This document shows, piece after piece, positions 50,753 through 59,537 of a stretch of DNA of 64,000 nt (position 1 is its first letter; each line of letters starts with the position of its first letter). Both the position numbers and the translations under genes were made by a program. The notes below the pieces were generated by a model. It was not told where the DNA came from. It saw nothing but the letters and a program-made list of their open reading frames with translations, and searched no databases. The DNA is from Streptomyces sp. AC1-42W (lineage in GTDB: Bacteria > Actinomycetota > Actinomycetes > Streptomycetales > Streptomycetaceae), in NCBI RefSeq assembly GCF_003248355.1, contig NZ_QKWY01000002.1, forward strand, positions 2,542,001 to 2,606,000, given 5' to 3'.

Positions 50753-52874
50753 CGTCTTCCCAACCGTGATCTTTGACTATTCCCTTGATGCTGTCGATCG
50801 CCGCTTGATTCGCGTTCCGAACGTCGAGTATGACTATGCGCCTATGCCCGATAATCTGTTCGGTAAGGTTTCTGATCCAGGTTTTTGTGTGCTTGGCCGG
50901 ATTGTATGCGCCGAAGAACGGGCCGGCGAGCAGGTCCGGATTCCGCATGGTGTTGAAGGGAGGCCAGAATGAATGGATGCCCTTGATGTCGTAGTACTTA
51001 CCTGTGGTTGCGGAATAGAACTCACCCTTGTCCGCGCCTGACGGGCGCCGGATGTCCGCCGGAAGGCGGCCCTGCTCCCGCAGGTCGAGTCCTACACGTG
51101 CTTCGTCCATAGAGGACTTGGTAATTTTTCCCATGTGATCCGGGTCGTACCGCAAGTGGTCAAAGTCTTCCGGAAAGCGCTTCTCCACCTCTTCGAGATG
51201 ACCCCAGTGCCCGGCCCGTTCTTCCGGTGTCAACTCGGGCAGCGGTTCGTTCGGGCGGTCACCGCCGCCGTGCGGGCCTTCGGCCGGGCCGTCGTTGCCC
51301 GAGCCGTCGCCGTTGCCCGAGCCGTTGCCGTTGCCGTTGCCCTCGCCGTGGCCGCCGCCACCGCCGCCGCCCGGCGTGTTGGCGTCGGAGCCTCCGCCGC
51401 CTCCGCCGCCGGTACCCGTACCGGGCTCGCCCCCGCCCGACCCCGTCGGATGCTCCGTCACATGGCCGGCGCCGGTCGACGGGGGCGTGTGGTGCGTCGT
51501 GCCGCCGCTCGACGCGGGGGGCGGGTTCGTGGAGTTCTCCGCGTGGCTCGGGCCGCCCGCGCCCTCCAGGATCTTCTCCTCGTCCGGGAGTTCGTTCTTG
51601 TGCGGCTCGCGGACCGGCTCGGTGTCCGGTACGGGGTTGCCGTGCTCGTCGCGGATGATCGCGTCGTCGCCGATGACGCGCGGGTTGCCCTGCTCGTCCA
51701 CGTATCTGACGCCGTTGTCGGTCGTCCGGGCCATGTCGTCGACGCTCGCGCTGCCCGCCTTCAGGCTCTCCAGCAGGTCGCCGACCTTGATCTTGGTGAC
51801 GCCCGCCGCCTTGCCCAGCCAGGTCATCGGGTCGACCAGCACCCCGGCCCTGCCCGCCACCGCCGCCGCGTCGGCGACCGCGCCCACCTTGCCGGCCCTG
51901 CCCAGCTTGAGCAGGGTGCCGGAACCGAGGGTCACCACGTTGAACAGCACCGTGCCGAAGGCGCGCGACGGATCGGTGCCCCACTCGTCCCAGGCGACCA
52001 GCGACTTGCCGAAGTTGCGCAGGGCCGCCTTCTGCCGGTCGCTGTCGCTGTGGTCGGTCGGGCCGAACATCTGGTCCATCGCCCAGTCGTACGGCGTCAT
52101 GATGTACGCGCTGACCCCGCCGAAGACGTCACCGATGCCCGACCACGTCTTCTTGAAGTTGTCCCAGTCGAAGACGTTGACCATGCTGCCGAGGCCCTTG
52201 ATCGTGCCCCAGACCCCGTCGACGAAGAACCCCTTCAGCGCACCGCCGACGTTGTCCTTCGTCCACTCCCACGCGGCCCGCAGCCCCGTGTACTCGCGCT
52301 CGTCCACCGTGCCCCACGGTGTCTCGCTCGCGTCCTTGACGTCGTCGGCCCTGAAGCCGTACATGCCCGCCTTGTGCGAGCCGTCGTCCACGACGAAACG
52401 CGTACCGCCCACCAGCGCCGTGATCTTGTTGGCCGCGTCACGCTCGGCGCCCTGGAAGGCCACCCACGTCGTGCCGACCTCGTGGACCAGGCGCTCGTTC
52501 TCGTCGATCTTGTCCTGGTCCTGCTGCCAGTCGTCGTCGTCCTTGTTCTCCGCGACGAACTTCGCCGCGTCCTCGCGGAGCCGGTTCATCCGGGCCACCA
52601 GCGGACGCGCCGCCGTCGCGAAGCCCGAGAGCGCCCCGCTCACCGTCTCCAGCTTGTCCGCGAACGCGTCCGCCTTGTCCCGTACCGGGATCGTGGAGTC
52701 GAGCAACTCCTCCTGCTCCGGCGCGTCATAGACCGGATCGAGCTCCTGGAAGGCGTCGTGGACATCCTTGCCCGTGGTCCGGATGGCACCCGCCGTCGTC
52801 TTCAGCGCGGCCGCGTGCGTCTCCAGGGTCGCCAGATTGCCGGTGAAGGTCGGTATCTTCCCCAGGTCGATCAC
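50733..52874 (-). CDS. WXG100-like polymorphic toxin with C-terminal PD-(D/E)XK-type nuclease
   Basis: This is a 713-aa modular protein. The N-terminal 450 or so residues are helical, with a WXG/LXG-like start ('IPTFTGNLATLETHAAALKTTAGAIRTTG') and a middle region with 'WEWTKDNVGGALKGFFVDGVWGTIKGLGSMV'. A long Gly/Asn/Ser linker (about 455-545) leads to a tip domain (about 548-713). The tip has 'EARVGLDLREQGRLPADIRRP' and 'EFYSATTGKYYDIKG', which fits the E...D...(D)-x-K arrangement of PD-(D/E)XK/CdiA-CT-type nucleases. The tip region is near 50-60% GC against over 70% upstream, typical of swapped toxin tips. The start GTG 52874 overlaps the preceding gene by GTGA. Confidence 0.85.
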   Translation of the reverse strand: MIDLGKIPTFTGNLATLETHAAALKTTAGAIRTTGKDVHDAFQELDPVYDAPEQEELLDSTIPVRDKADAFADKLETVSGALSGFATAARPLVARMNRLREDAAKFVAENKDDDDWQQDQDKIDENERLVHEVGTTWVAFQGAERDAANKITALVGGTRFVVDDGSHKAGMYGFRADDVKDASETPWGTVDEREYTGLRAAWEWTKDNVGGALKGFFVDGVWGTIKGLGSMVNVFDWDNFKKTWSGIGDVFGGVSAYIMTPYDWAMDQMFGPTDHSDSDRQKAALRNFGKSLVAWDEWGTDPSRAFGTVLFNVVTLGSGTLLKLGRAGKVGAVADAAAVAGRAGVLVDPMTWLGKAAGVTKIKVGDLLESLKAGSASVDDMARTTDNGVRYVDEQGNPRVIGDDAIIRDEHGNPVPDTEPVREPHKNELPDEEKILEGAGGPSHAENSTNPPPASSGGTTHHTPPSTGAGHVTEHPTGSGGGEPGTGTGGGGGGGSDANTPGGGGGGGHGEGNGNGNGSGNGDGSGNDGPAEGPHGGGDRPNEPLPELTPEERAGHWGHLEEVEKRFPEDFDHLRYDPDHMGKITKSSMDEARVGLDLREQGRLPADIRRPSGADKGEFYSATTGKYYDIKGIHSFWPPFNTMRNPDLLAGPFFGAYNPAKHTKTWIRNLTEQIIGHRRIVILDVRNANQAAIDSIKGIVKDHGWEDDVIWYP

Positions 52875-53260
52875 TTCGTGAGGCCCCTGCCCTTCAGCTC
52901 CTGCGGCGTCGGCGCCTTGGAGTAGAGCTCCTGCTTGTTCTTCGCCATCTCCAGATCGCCCTTGAGGTACTCCTCAGTGGCCAGCCGCGCCCCGGTCATG
53001 GACTTCGCCGTCCGGACGGGCAGGAACTTCAGATCGTCGAGCGTGCCCTCCTGGAACTCCTGCAACGCCTGGGCCACCGGCCCGAACGCGCCCCCCTCGG
53101 GGATCGCGGTGCCGCCCAGCACCAGCGTGCCCGCCGAAGACGCGGACCCCACCAGGTCGTTGTTGTAGGACGTGAACTCCTTCTCGAACTCCCCGCCCAC
53201 CTTGGCGGTCTTCATCAGAACCCGACGAACCCCGGCCGGGTCGATGTCCCACTTGGTCAC
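52871..53260 (-). CDS. WXG100-like small secreted-type protein (DUF6507-like)
   Basis: This is a 129-aa helical protein starting 'TKWDIDPAGVRRVLMKTAKVGGEFEKEF' from GTG 53260, which follows a GGGGGG ribosome-binding site. This N-terminus is the style of the Streptomyces DUF6507 family, a relative of WXG100/EsxA-type proteins. It lies just upstream of the toxin gene and overlaps it by 4 bp (GTGA), so it is probably the secretion partner that escorts the toxin through a type VII machine. No export machine genes are in this window. Confidence 0.7.
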   Translation of the reverse strand: MTKWDIDPAGVRRVLMKTAKVGGEFEKEFTSYNNDLVGSASSAGTLVLGGTAIPEGGAFGPVAQALQEFQEGTLDDLKFLPVRTAKSMTGARLATEEYLKGDLEMAKNKQELYSKAPTPQELKGRGLTK

Positions 53261-53382
53261 GGTGCCCCCCGTCAAGAATCGTTTCCCCCCGCCATCCTGC
53301 ACCGGCCCACCCGGAAGGATCAAACCCCCGTGTTGCCGACTGCAAAGGAACGGCGGGGCGCGCCCTCGCCCCCGTCAGGCCG

Positions 53383-54759
53383 TCAGCGCCACGGGCCCGT
53401 CACGGCGAACGTGGTACCGGGCGTATACACGTTCACATACATCGTTCCGTAGTCCGGTGCGAATGTGACGCCCGCGAACTCGCCCCACTCCGGGGCCTCC
53501 TCGGTGCCGATGTTCTGCCGGCCGCGGGCCATCGCGTACACCTCGCCGTGCCGGGTCAGTCCGAACACGTGCTGGGCGCCGCCGCCGTCCTCACAGACCA
53601 TCAGGCCGCCGTCCGGGGCCAGGGTGATGTTGTCGGGGGACTCGCCGGGCAGTTGGAGGTCGGTGCCCGGCCCGAAGACGACGACCAGCGTCAGCCGCCG
53701 GCGCGCCGGGTCGTACCGCCACACCTGCCCGTAGTGGTCCGCCGCCGAACCCTCGTCGCGGTGCGCGAAGCTGGAGACGAAGTACACGCACGAGCCGCCC
53801 CAGTAGCAGCCCTCCAACTTCTGCGCGTGGGTGATGCCGCCGCGGCCGAAGTCCTGGAAGCGGATGGGCGTTTCGGCGGCCTGCGGGTCCGGTACGGGAA
53901 CCCACTCGATGCCCTCGAACACCCTCCCGGTCTCCTGGACGGCCGACAGGTCGGGCACCCCCGGCACCCGCATCGCCTCCAGCCGGCCGCCCGCCCGCAG
54001 CGACCCCGTACCGCCCAGCGGCCTCCTCGGCAGGAAGCGGTAGAAGAGGCCGAACGGCTTCTCGAACGCGTCCTCCGTCTCGTACACCGTCCCGTCGCTC
54101 GGGTCGATCGCGACGGCCTCGTGCTGGAAGCGGCCCATCGCGGTCAGCGGTACGGCGCCGGTGCGGCGCGGATCGGCGCCGTCCACCTCGAAGATGTAGC
54201 CGTGGTCCTTGGTGTAGCCGTTGGTGCCCGCCCGGTCCTCGGTCTCCTCGCAGGTCAGCCAGGTGTTCCACGGGGTGCGCCCGCCCGCGCAGTTGACCGC
54301 GGTACCGGCGATGGCGACGCGCTCGGACAGCACCCGGCCGCGGCCGTCCAGCTCCAGCGCCGTACACCCGCCCTTGCCCATCGGGTCGTACGTGAGCCCC
54401 GGCACGGTCGGTACGGGGATCGCGGCGTCCACCCGGTTCTCGTGGTTGCGCACCAGCCGGACCCGCCCGCCGCGGCCGGCGAACGCCGCCATGCCGTCGC
54501 AGTGGCTGGGCACCCGGCCCTCGCCGGAGCGGAGCGCATCGCCCTCACGGGACAGCACCCGGTAGCGGAATCCTTTCGGCAGGTCGAGCAGGCCGTCCGG
54601 GTCCGGAACGAGCGGGCCGTAGCCGCCGTGCCCGCGCGCGGTGGAACTGCCCGCGAACAGCTCGGTGAACGCCCCGGTGAAGGCGATGGAGACCGCGGCG
54701 GCACCGCTTGCGGCCAGGACGTTCCGCCGGTTCACGAGGGGGCGGGGTGCGGCTGACAT
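53383..54759 (-). CDS. PhoX/DUF839 family phosphatase, Tat-exported
   Basis: This 458-aa protein begins 'MSAAPRPLVNRRNVLAASGAAAVSIAFTGAF', a Tat signal peptide with twin Arg at 11-12. The mature part has a DUF839 beta-propeller with 'LLDLPKGFRYRVLSREGD', 'CDGMAAFAGRGGRVRLVRNHENR', 'GGCTALELD', 'NCAGGRTPWNTWLTCEE' (conserved Cys and Glu), 'RFQHEAVAID', 'GSCVYFVSS' and 'SPDNITLAPDGGLMVCEDG'. PhoX enzymes are Ca/Fe-dependent alkaline phosphatases. Activity is likely but not proven here. ATG 54759 has AGGGAG upstream. It lies downstream of the two-component pair. Confidence 0.87.
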   Translation of the reverse strand: MSAAPRPLVNRRNVLAASGAAAVSIAFTGAFTELFAGSSTARGHGGYGPLVPDPDGLLDLPKGFRYRVLSREGDALRSGEGRVPSHCDGMAAFAGRGGRVRLVRNHENRVDAAIPVPTVPGLTYDPMGKGGCTALELDGRGRVLSERVAIAGTAVNCAGGRTPWNTWLTCEETEDRAGTNGYTKDHGYIFEVDGADPRRTGAVPLTAMGRFQHEAVAIDPSDGTVYETEDAFEKPFGLFYRFLPRRPLGGTGSLRAGGRLEAMRVPGVPDLSAVQETGRVFEGIEWVPVPDPQAAETPIRFQDFGRGGITHAQKLEGCYWGGSCVYFVSSFAHRDEGSAADHYGQVWRYDPARRRLTLVVVFGPGTDLQLPGESPDNITLAPDGGLMVCEDGGGAQHVFGLTRHGEVYAMARGRQNIGTEEAPEWGEFAGVTFAPDYGTMYVNVYTPGTTFAVTGPWR

Positions 54760-54796
54760 GGGCGACTCCCTGCTGGGGACGGGCGACACGGCTGAG

Positions 54797-56389
54797 TCAA
54801 GAGCTGGCCCGATCGTTCGAGGCCACCGCTGAACGTTGCCACGCCGGGCAGCCCGGACCGGCGCCGACGCTCCGGGGCAGCAGCAGACGGAAGACACAGC
54901 CGTAGCCCGGCCGGGTGTCCAGTTCGAGCCGCCCGCCGTGAGCCTCGGCGATGGTGGCGGCGATCGACAGCCCCAGCCCGGACCCCGGCCGTCCGGCCGC
55001 CGAACCCGTCACCGGGGCCCGGTAGAACCGTTCGAAGACCTGCCGCGCCACGTCGGCCGGCAGTCCGGGGCCGTCGTCGGCGACCTCCACCACACACACC
55101 GCAACCCCGGTGGGTAGCGCGCCCGTGGCGCTGCTGCGGCCGGGCCGGTCGGTTCCGCCCGTGCCGGGCCCGGTACGCACCGCCCCGACCCGGACCTCGA
55201 TGCGCGTGTCCGGCGGGGTGTGCCGGCAGGCGTTGGCCAGCAGGTTCCCGATCACCTGCGACAACCGGTGCGCATCGCCCAGCGACTCCACCACGTCCAG
55301 CGCCGGCCCCGCCCCGTCCGGCCCGCCGTCGCCCAGCGGGACCAGCCGCACGTCCCGCCCCGGATGCGCGACGACGGCCGCGCCGACCCCGTCCGCCGCC
55401 AGCGACAGCAGATCCACCGTCTCGCGGCGCGCCACGGGCGCGTCCCCCAACTTGGCCAGCAGGAACAGGTCGTCGACGAGCAGGCTCATCCGCTCCGCGT
55501 TCCGGGCGATCAGCTCATGGGCCTCGCGGCGGCGCGCGGCGGGCAGCCGGGGTTGCTCCACGAGGAGTTCGGCGAACCCCTGGACGGAGGTGAGCGGGGT
55601 GCGCAGTTCGTGCCCCGCGTCGGCCAGGAACCGGCGCAGCCGCCGTTCGGAGGCTTCCTTGCGGTGCAAGGCGGACCGGACCTGGTCCAGCATCGTGTTG
55701 AAGGCGGCGCCGAGGCGCCCGGTCTCGGTGCGCGGATCGGTGTCGGCGACCGTCAGGGCCGATTCACCGGCTGTGATACGCAGGGCCGTCCGCTCCATCC
55801 GGGCCAGCGGACGCAGTCCGAGCCGTACGGCGGTGCTGCCCAGGAGCCCGACCCCGGCGGCGGTGACGGCACCGATCGCCAGACTGAACCACAGCAGCTT
55901 GGCGGTGGCACCCTCCACGGTGCCCAGCGGCAGCGCGACGACGACGCGCCGCCCGTCCGGCCCGGTGTCCGTGACCACTCGCCACGCCGCTCCGCCGTCC
56001 GTGTCCGGCACGGTGGCGGGCCGGCCCTCCTCCAGGGCCAGGGCACCGATGGTGGCGGGCAGCCGGGGGCTTCCGGCGCCGCTGCCGAGCGAGTCGGGCC
56101 GCAGCCGCCCGCCGGAGTCGTAGAAGAAGACCCGGTAGTCGGAGGGCAGGGCGTCCGCGCAGGGCACGGGCGCCGCCGCGTCCGGCGGCCGGCCGCAGCC
56201 GGGGTCGAACGCGGCCGGGGGCGGCGGGTGGAAGCGGGTGAGGCGGTGGTCGATCTGCCCCGTGAGCCAGGAGCGCATCACCACGAGACCGGCCGCCTGC
56301 GAGATCAGCACGGCCAGCGTGGCCAGCACGGTCGAGATCAGTACCAGCCGGGTCCGCACCGAGCGGGGCCGGTGCGGCAGCAGCCTCAC
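54797..56389 (-). CDS. Two-component sensor histidine kinase
   Basis: This 530-aa membrane kinase has an N-terminal helix ('VLISTVLATLAVLISQAAGLVVM'), an extracellular loop of about 150 residues, a second helix ('LLWFSLAIGAVTAAGVGLL'), a HAMP, the H-box 'FLADAGHELRTPLTSVQGFAELL', the N-box 'VIGNLLANACRHTP', and G-boxes 'VEVADDGPGLP' and 'GSGLGLSIAATIAEAHGG'. The GTG start overlaps the response-regulator stop by GTGA. The signal is unknown; nearby phosphatase and polyphosphate genes suggest phosphate or envelope stress. Confidence 0.92.
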   Translation of the reverse strand: MRLLPHRPRSVRTRLVLISTVLATLAVLISQAAGLVVMRSWLTGQIDHRLTRFHPPPPAAFDPGCGRPPDAAAPVPCADALPSDYRVFFYDSGGRLRPDSLGSGAGSPRLPATIGALALEEGRPATVPDTDGGAAWRVVTDTGPDGRRVVVALPLGTVEGATAKLLWFSLAIGAVTAAGVGLLGSTAVRLGLRPLARMERTALRITAGESALTVADTDPRTETGRLGAAFNTMLDQVRSALHRKEASERRLRRFLADAGHELRTPLTSVQGFAELLVEQPRLPAARRREAHELIARNAERMSLLVDDLFLLAKLGDAPVARRETVDLLSLAADGVGAAVVAHPGRDVRLVPLGDGGPDGAGPALDVVESLGDAHRLSQVIGNLLANACRHTPPDTRIEVRVGAVRTGPGTGGTDRPGRSSATGALPTGVAVCVVEVADDGPGLPADVARQVFERFYRAPVTGSAAGRPGSGLGLSIAATIAEAHGGRLELDTRPGYGCVFRLLLPRSVGAGPGCPAWQRSAVASNDRASS

Positions 56390-57105
56390 GGCGCGTCCTC
56401 GCGGGGCAGCCGCAGACAGTAGCCCACCCCGCGCACGGTGTGGATCAGCGGCGGGCCGGCCCGGTCGATCTTGCGGCGCAGGTTCTTGATGTACGTGTCG
56501 ACGATCCTGGTGTCCCCGGCGAAGCCGTAACTCCACACGTCCAGCAGGATCTCCCGCTTCTCCAGCACTTTCTCCGGCCGCGACGCCAGGCATACCAGCA
56601 GCCGGAACTCGGTCGGCGACAGCCGCACCGGCTGTCCGGCGCGGTGCACGGCGTGCCGCTCACGGTCCACGCTCAGATCCGCGTACCGCAGCGGTGCCGG
56701 CCCGGCGGCGGGGCGGGGCGCGCTTCCCGTGCGGCGCAGGATCGCCCGTATCCGCAGCAGGATCTCCTGGATGTGGAACGGCTTGGTGACGTAGTCGTCG
56801 CCGCCCGAACTGAGTCCGATGATTCGGTCCTCGATGTCCGTGCGCGCGGTCAGGAACAGGACCGGCGTGTAGTCGCCGCGCGCCCGCAGCCCGCGCGTCA
56901 CGGCGAAGCCGTCCGTGTCCGGCAGCATCACGTCGAGCACCATCAGGTCCGGCCGACAGCGCTCCGCCTCGGTCACCGCGTCCCGTCCGTCGGCCGCCGA
57001 GGCGACGTGGTACCCGGCCGCCGTCAGCGCGGAGGTGAGCAGCGTACGGATACCGGGGTCGTCCTCGACGACCAGGACGGTGTGCCGGGCGGACCGGTCG
57101 GCCAT
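56386..57105 (-). CDS. OmpR/PhoB-family response regulator
   Basis: This 239-aa regulator has a receiver ('VLVVEDDPGIRTLLTSAL', phospho-acceptor Asp in 'DLMVLDVMLPDTDGF', Lys in 'DYVTKPF') and a winged helix ('LSPTEFRLLVCLASRPEKVLEKREILLDVWSYGFAGDTRIVDTYIKNLRRKID'). The start ATG 57105 is preferred over GTG 57117. It is the first gene of the two-component operon and would activate or repress nearby promoters. It is transcribed away from the VTC operon, on the same strand. Confidence 0.92.
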   Translation of the reverse strand: MADRSARHTVLVVEDDPGIRTLLTSALTAAGYHVASAADGRDAVTEAERCRPDLMVLDVMLPDTDGFAVTRGLRARGDYTPVLFLTARTDIEDRIIGLSSGGDDYVTKPFHIQEILLRIRAILRRTGSAPRPAAGPAPLRYADLSVDRERHAVHRAGQPVRLSPTEFRLLVCLASRPEKVLEKREILLDVWSYGFAGDTRIVDTYIKNLRRKIDRAGPPLIHTVRGVGYCLRLPREDAP

Positions 57106-57219
57106 GGGAAGGATCACCTCGCGGCGTTGCGGACACGGGCCGGGGCACCCTGCCGCGGACTCGATGTGATGCTAGCGGCCGGACTTGTGCGAGTTCACAG
57201 AAACGGGTGAGGGACGGGA

Positions 57220-57250
57220 TGCCCCGGAGCACCGGACGGGCTCCGGGGCA
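57220..57250. terminator. Hairpin after the CotH gene
   Basis: An 11-bp stem (57220-57230 with 57240-57250) with a 9-nt loop lies 8 bp past the CotH stop on the minus strand and upstream of the regulator gene. There is no T-run. Confidence 0.6.
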
Positions 57251-57258
57251 CCCGGCCG

Positions 57259-58863
57259 TCAGCCGGTGACCTGCTCGTTCTTGGCCAGGGCCGTGGTCCG
57301 CTCGGTGACCGTGGTCCGCAGGGCGCCGACCGCGCTCTCGACGTCCTCGGCGGGGACGCCGGCCCGGGTGGCCTGTTCCGCGAGGTCGTCGAGCGCCCTG
57401 GTGGCCCTGCCGGAGGCGTAGAACGTCTGGTACAGGTCCCGGTACGCCTTCTTGTAGACCGCGTCGAAGGCGTCGAGCTCCAGGAATCGTTCCTTGAGCG
57501 CGTGTCCGGACATCATGCCGCCGCGCGGCCCGCCGGCCGCGTCGTCGCCGCCCGGTGCCCCGGGGCCGCCCGGCAGGTCCGGCATGCCCTCGGGGAGCCC
57601 GCCCGGCGCGCCGGGGCCGCCGCCCATCTTCATCCGGTCGTCCGGGCCCGCCGTCGCGTCGCCGCCGAAGGTGAGGTTGTAGTCCCACCCCAGCACCGAG
57701 AACTTCCCGCTGTTCAGGTCGTAGCCGAGGAGGTAGTTCTTCCCCGGTCCCGCCATGTCGTCGAAGTTCATCAGCAGATTCTGTGTCGCCACGTAGCGGG
57801 CGAACGAGTCCACGTCGACGTGGATCGAGAGATCGGCGGCGAACTCCTCGTCCGAGGACTTCTCCACCCACTCGGTCAGCTTCATCACGGGTTCGAGGTC
57901 CTGGCTGCCGACCTTGTTCAGCTGCCGGAAGGACGTCTCGTACTTCGACGGATCGTCCCCCTGGTAGTCGAAGGTGCCGCCCGCACGGGCCTTGTAGACC
58001 ACGGACTCGCCCTCGACGGCCTCGGCGTACTCGGTGTCGGGGTTCTCGACCATCAGCCGTACGGCCGTCGGCCGGTTGTTGACCGTCAGGGTGGTGAACC
58101 CGAACCGCTCGGCCGGCTCCCCGGTCCCGTCGATCAGCGAGAGCGCCAGCGCCTCGTTCACCGGGACCTGCGCGTTGCTGCCCGGACGGATCGAGATCTC
58201 GCGCTCGCCCTGGTAGGCGCGGCCCTCCACGTACTCGTCGATCTTGATGAGCCAGGGGAGTTCCTCGGGCTTGTCGGCGGAGAGGTTGTACTGCGGCATG
58301 CCTCCGCCGCGCCCACCACCGGGACCGGGCATCTGCCCGTCCGGCGCGCCCCGGCCACCGGGCCGCGCCGCGCCTCCGTCCGGGGGCTCGCCTCCCGGCG
58401 CCCCGCCTTCCGGCATCCCGCCTCCCGGCATCCCGCCTCCCGGGAATCCTCTCCGCCCGCCCCGCAGGGACATCAGCGTGGAGTTGCCCTTGAGCCGGAT
58501 GCCGACGTCCCGCAGGAAGACTCCGTCGATGGTGAGGTCCGCCGGGATGGAGTCCTTGGTGCCGTCCTTCTTGAACTCCTTCATCATCTTGTCGAAGTCG
58601 GTCTGCTCGTACTCCAGCCGTACGGAGTGCTTCACGGATGTGTCGTACAGCCCGACCGTGCCCTTCACGTCCTCCGTGATCGTGTCGGCCTCCACCCGTG
58701 AGGAGGAGGTGACGTACGGGGAGACGCGTGCGTCACCGAACGCGTACAGCATCACCGCGAGCCCCGCGCACAGCGCCCCTGCCGGCTTCCAGTGGTGCCG
58801 CAGGCGTACCGGAATCCGGTCGCGCGGCCGCCGCCCGCGGGGCGCGCCCTCGACCCGGCTCAC
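57259..58863 (-). CDS. CotH kinase family protein
   Basis: This 534-aa protein has a short basic N-terminus, one membrane segment ('PAGALCAGLAVMLYAFG'), and a CotH domain with 'VGIRLKGNSTLMSL', 'LPWLIKIDEYVEGRAYQGEREISI', 'FARYVATQNLLMNFDDMAGPGKNYLLGYD' and 'LGWDYNLTFG', consistent with the atypical kinase core in which Asp and Asn bind metal and ATP. Two Gly/Pro/Met-rich inserts (around 130-190 and 408-450) lie in loops. CotH phosphorylates spore-coat proteins in Bacillus; here it may modify a surface protein. It overlaps DUF4956 by GTGA. Confidence 0.88.
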   Translation of the reverse strand: MSRVEGAPRGRRPRDRIPVRLRHHWKPAGALCAGLAVMLYAFGDARVSPYVTSSSRVEADTITEDVKGTVGLYDTSVKHSVRLEYEQTDFDKMMKEFKKDGTKDSIPADLTIDGVFLRDVGIRLKGNSTLMSLRGGRRGFPGGGMPGGGMPEGGAPGGEPPDGGAARPGGRGAPDGQMPGPGGGRGGGMPQYNLSADKPEELPWLIKIDEYVEGRAYQGEREISIRPGSNAQVPVNEALALSLIDGTGEPAERFGFTTLTVNNRPTAVRLMVENPDTEYAEAVEGESVVYKARAGGTFDYQGDDPSKYETSFRQLNKVGSQDLEPVMKLTEWVEKSSDEEFAADLSIHVDVDSFARYVATQNLLMNFDDMAGPGKNYLLGYDLNSGKFSVLGWDYNLTFGGDATAGPDDRMKMGGGPGAPGGLPEGMPDLPGGPGAPGGDDAAGGPRGGMMSGHALKERFLELDAFDAVYKKAYRDLYQTFYASGRATRALDDLAEQATRAGVPAEDVESAVGALRTTVTERTTALAKNEQVTG

Positions 58864-59537
58864 AGGTCGGTGGTGTCGTAACCGGTCAGAACCGTCACCC
58901 GCTGGCCCGAGGTCCGCTCCTGGAGGGCGGTGACCAGGTCGCCGGGTTCGGTGCCCTTCTTCATGCGGACCGTGTAGAACACCTCGCACAGTGCGCCGCC
59001 CCGGATCGTCTCCGTGGAGACCAGCTCGAACTCGCTGGTGTACTTGATCAGTACGTCCCGGATGCCCGGCGTGTAGTCCTCGCCCGCGGGGACCTGGACC
59101 TTGACGACCTGGCGCTGGACGTTCAGCGCGAACCAGTCGAACTTGTGCATGATGACGACGACCGCGCAGACGACCACCGCGCCGACGGCGGCCAGTGTGT
59201 AGAAGCGCGCACCGCAGGCCATGCCGATCGCCATCGCGAGGAAGATGAACCCGACGTCGCGGGTCTCCTTGACCGCGTTCCGGAACCGGACCACGGACAA
59301 CGCGCCGACCAGGGAGAACGCACGGGCCAGATTGGACCCGACGACGAGCATGATCAGCGCGACGATCATGCCGACGATGACCAGCGTCTGGACGTAGGAC
59401 TGGCTGTACGACACGTTCCGGTGGGTGTACCGGTAGACGTAACCGATGAGCGTGCTCAGGACGAAGGAGAGCACCATCGCCGCGACGACGTCGGCGACGC
59501 TGAACGTTCCGCTGAGTTCCTGCAGATCGAAGTTCAC
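58860..59537 (-). CDS. DUF4956 domain-containing membrane protein
   Basis: This 225-aa protein has about four membrane helices ('VADVVAAMVLSFVLSTLIGYVYRYTH', 'YVQTLVIVGMIVALIMLVVGSNLARAFSLVGALSVVRFRNAV', 'VGFIFLAMAIGMACGARFYTLAAVGAVVVCAVVVIMH') and a C-terminal cytoplasmic domain. It is fixed between the VTC-domain and CotH genes, as seen in many bacteria. The function is unknown; a channel or anchor for the polymer-handling complex is possible. The GTG start overlaps the VTC stop by GTGA. Confidence 0.9.
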   Translation of the reverse strand: MNFDLQELSGTFSVADVVAAMVLSFVLSTLIGYVYRYTHRNVSYSQSYVQTLVIVGMIVALIMLVVGSNLARAFSLVGALSVVRFRNAVKETRDVGFIFLAMAIGMACGARFYTLAAVGAVVVCAVVVIMHKFDWFALNVQRQVVKVQVPAGEDYTPGIRDVLIKYTSEFELVSTETIRGGALCEVFYTVRMKKGTEPGDLVTALQERTSGQRVTVLTGYDTTDL

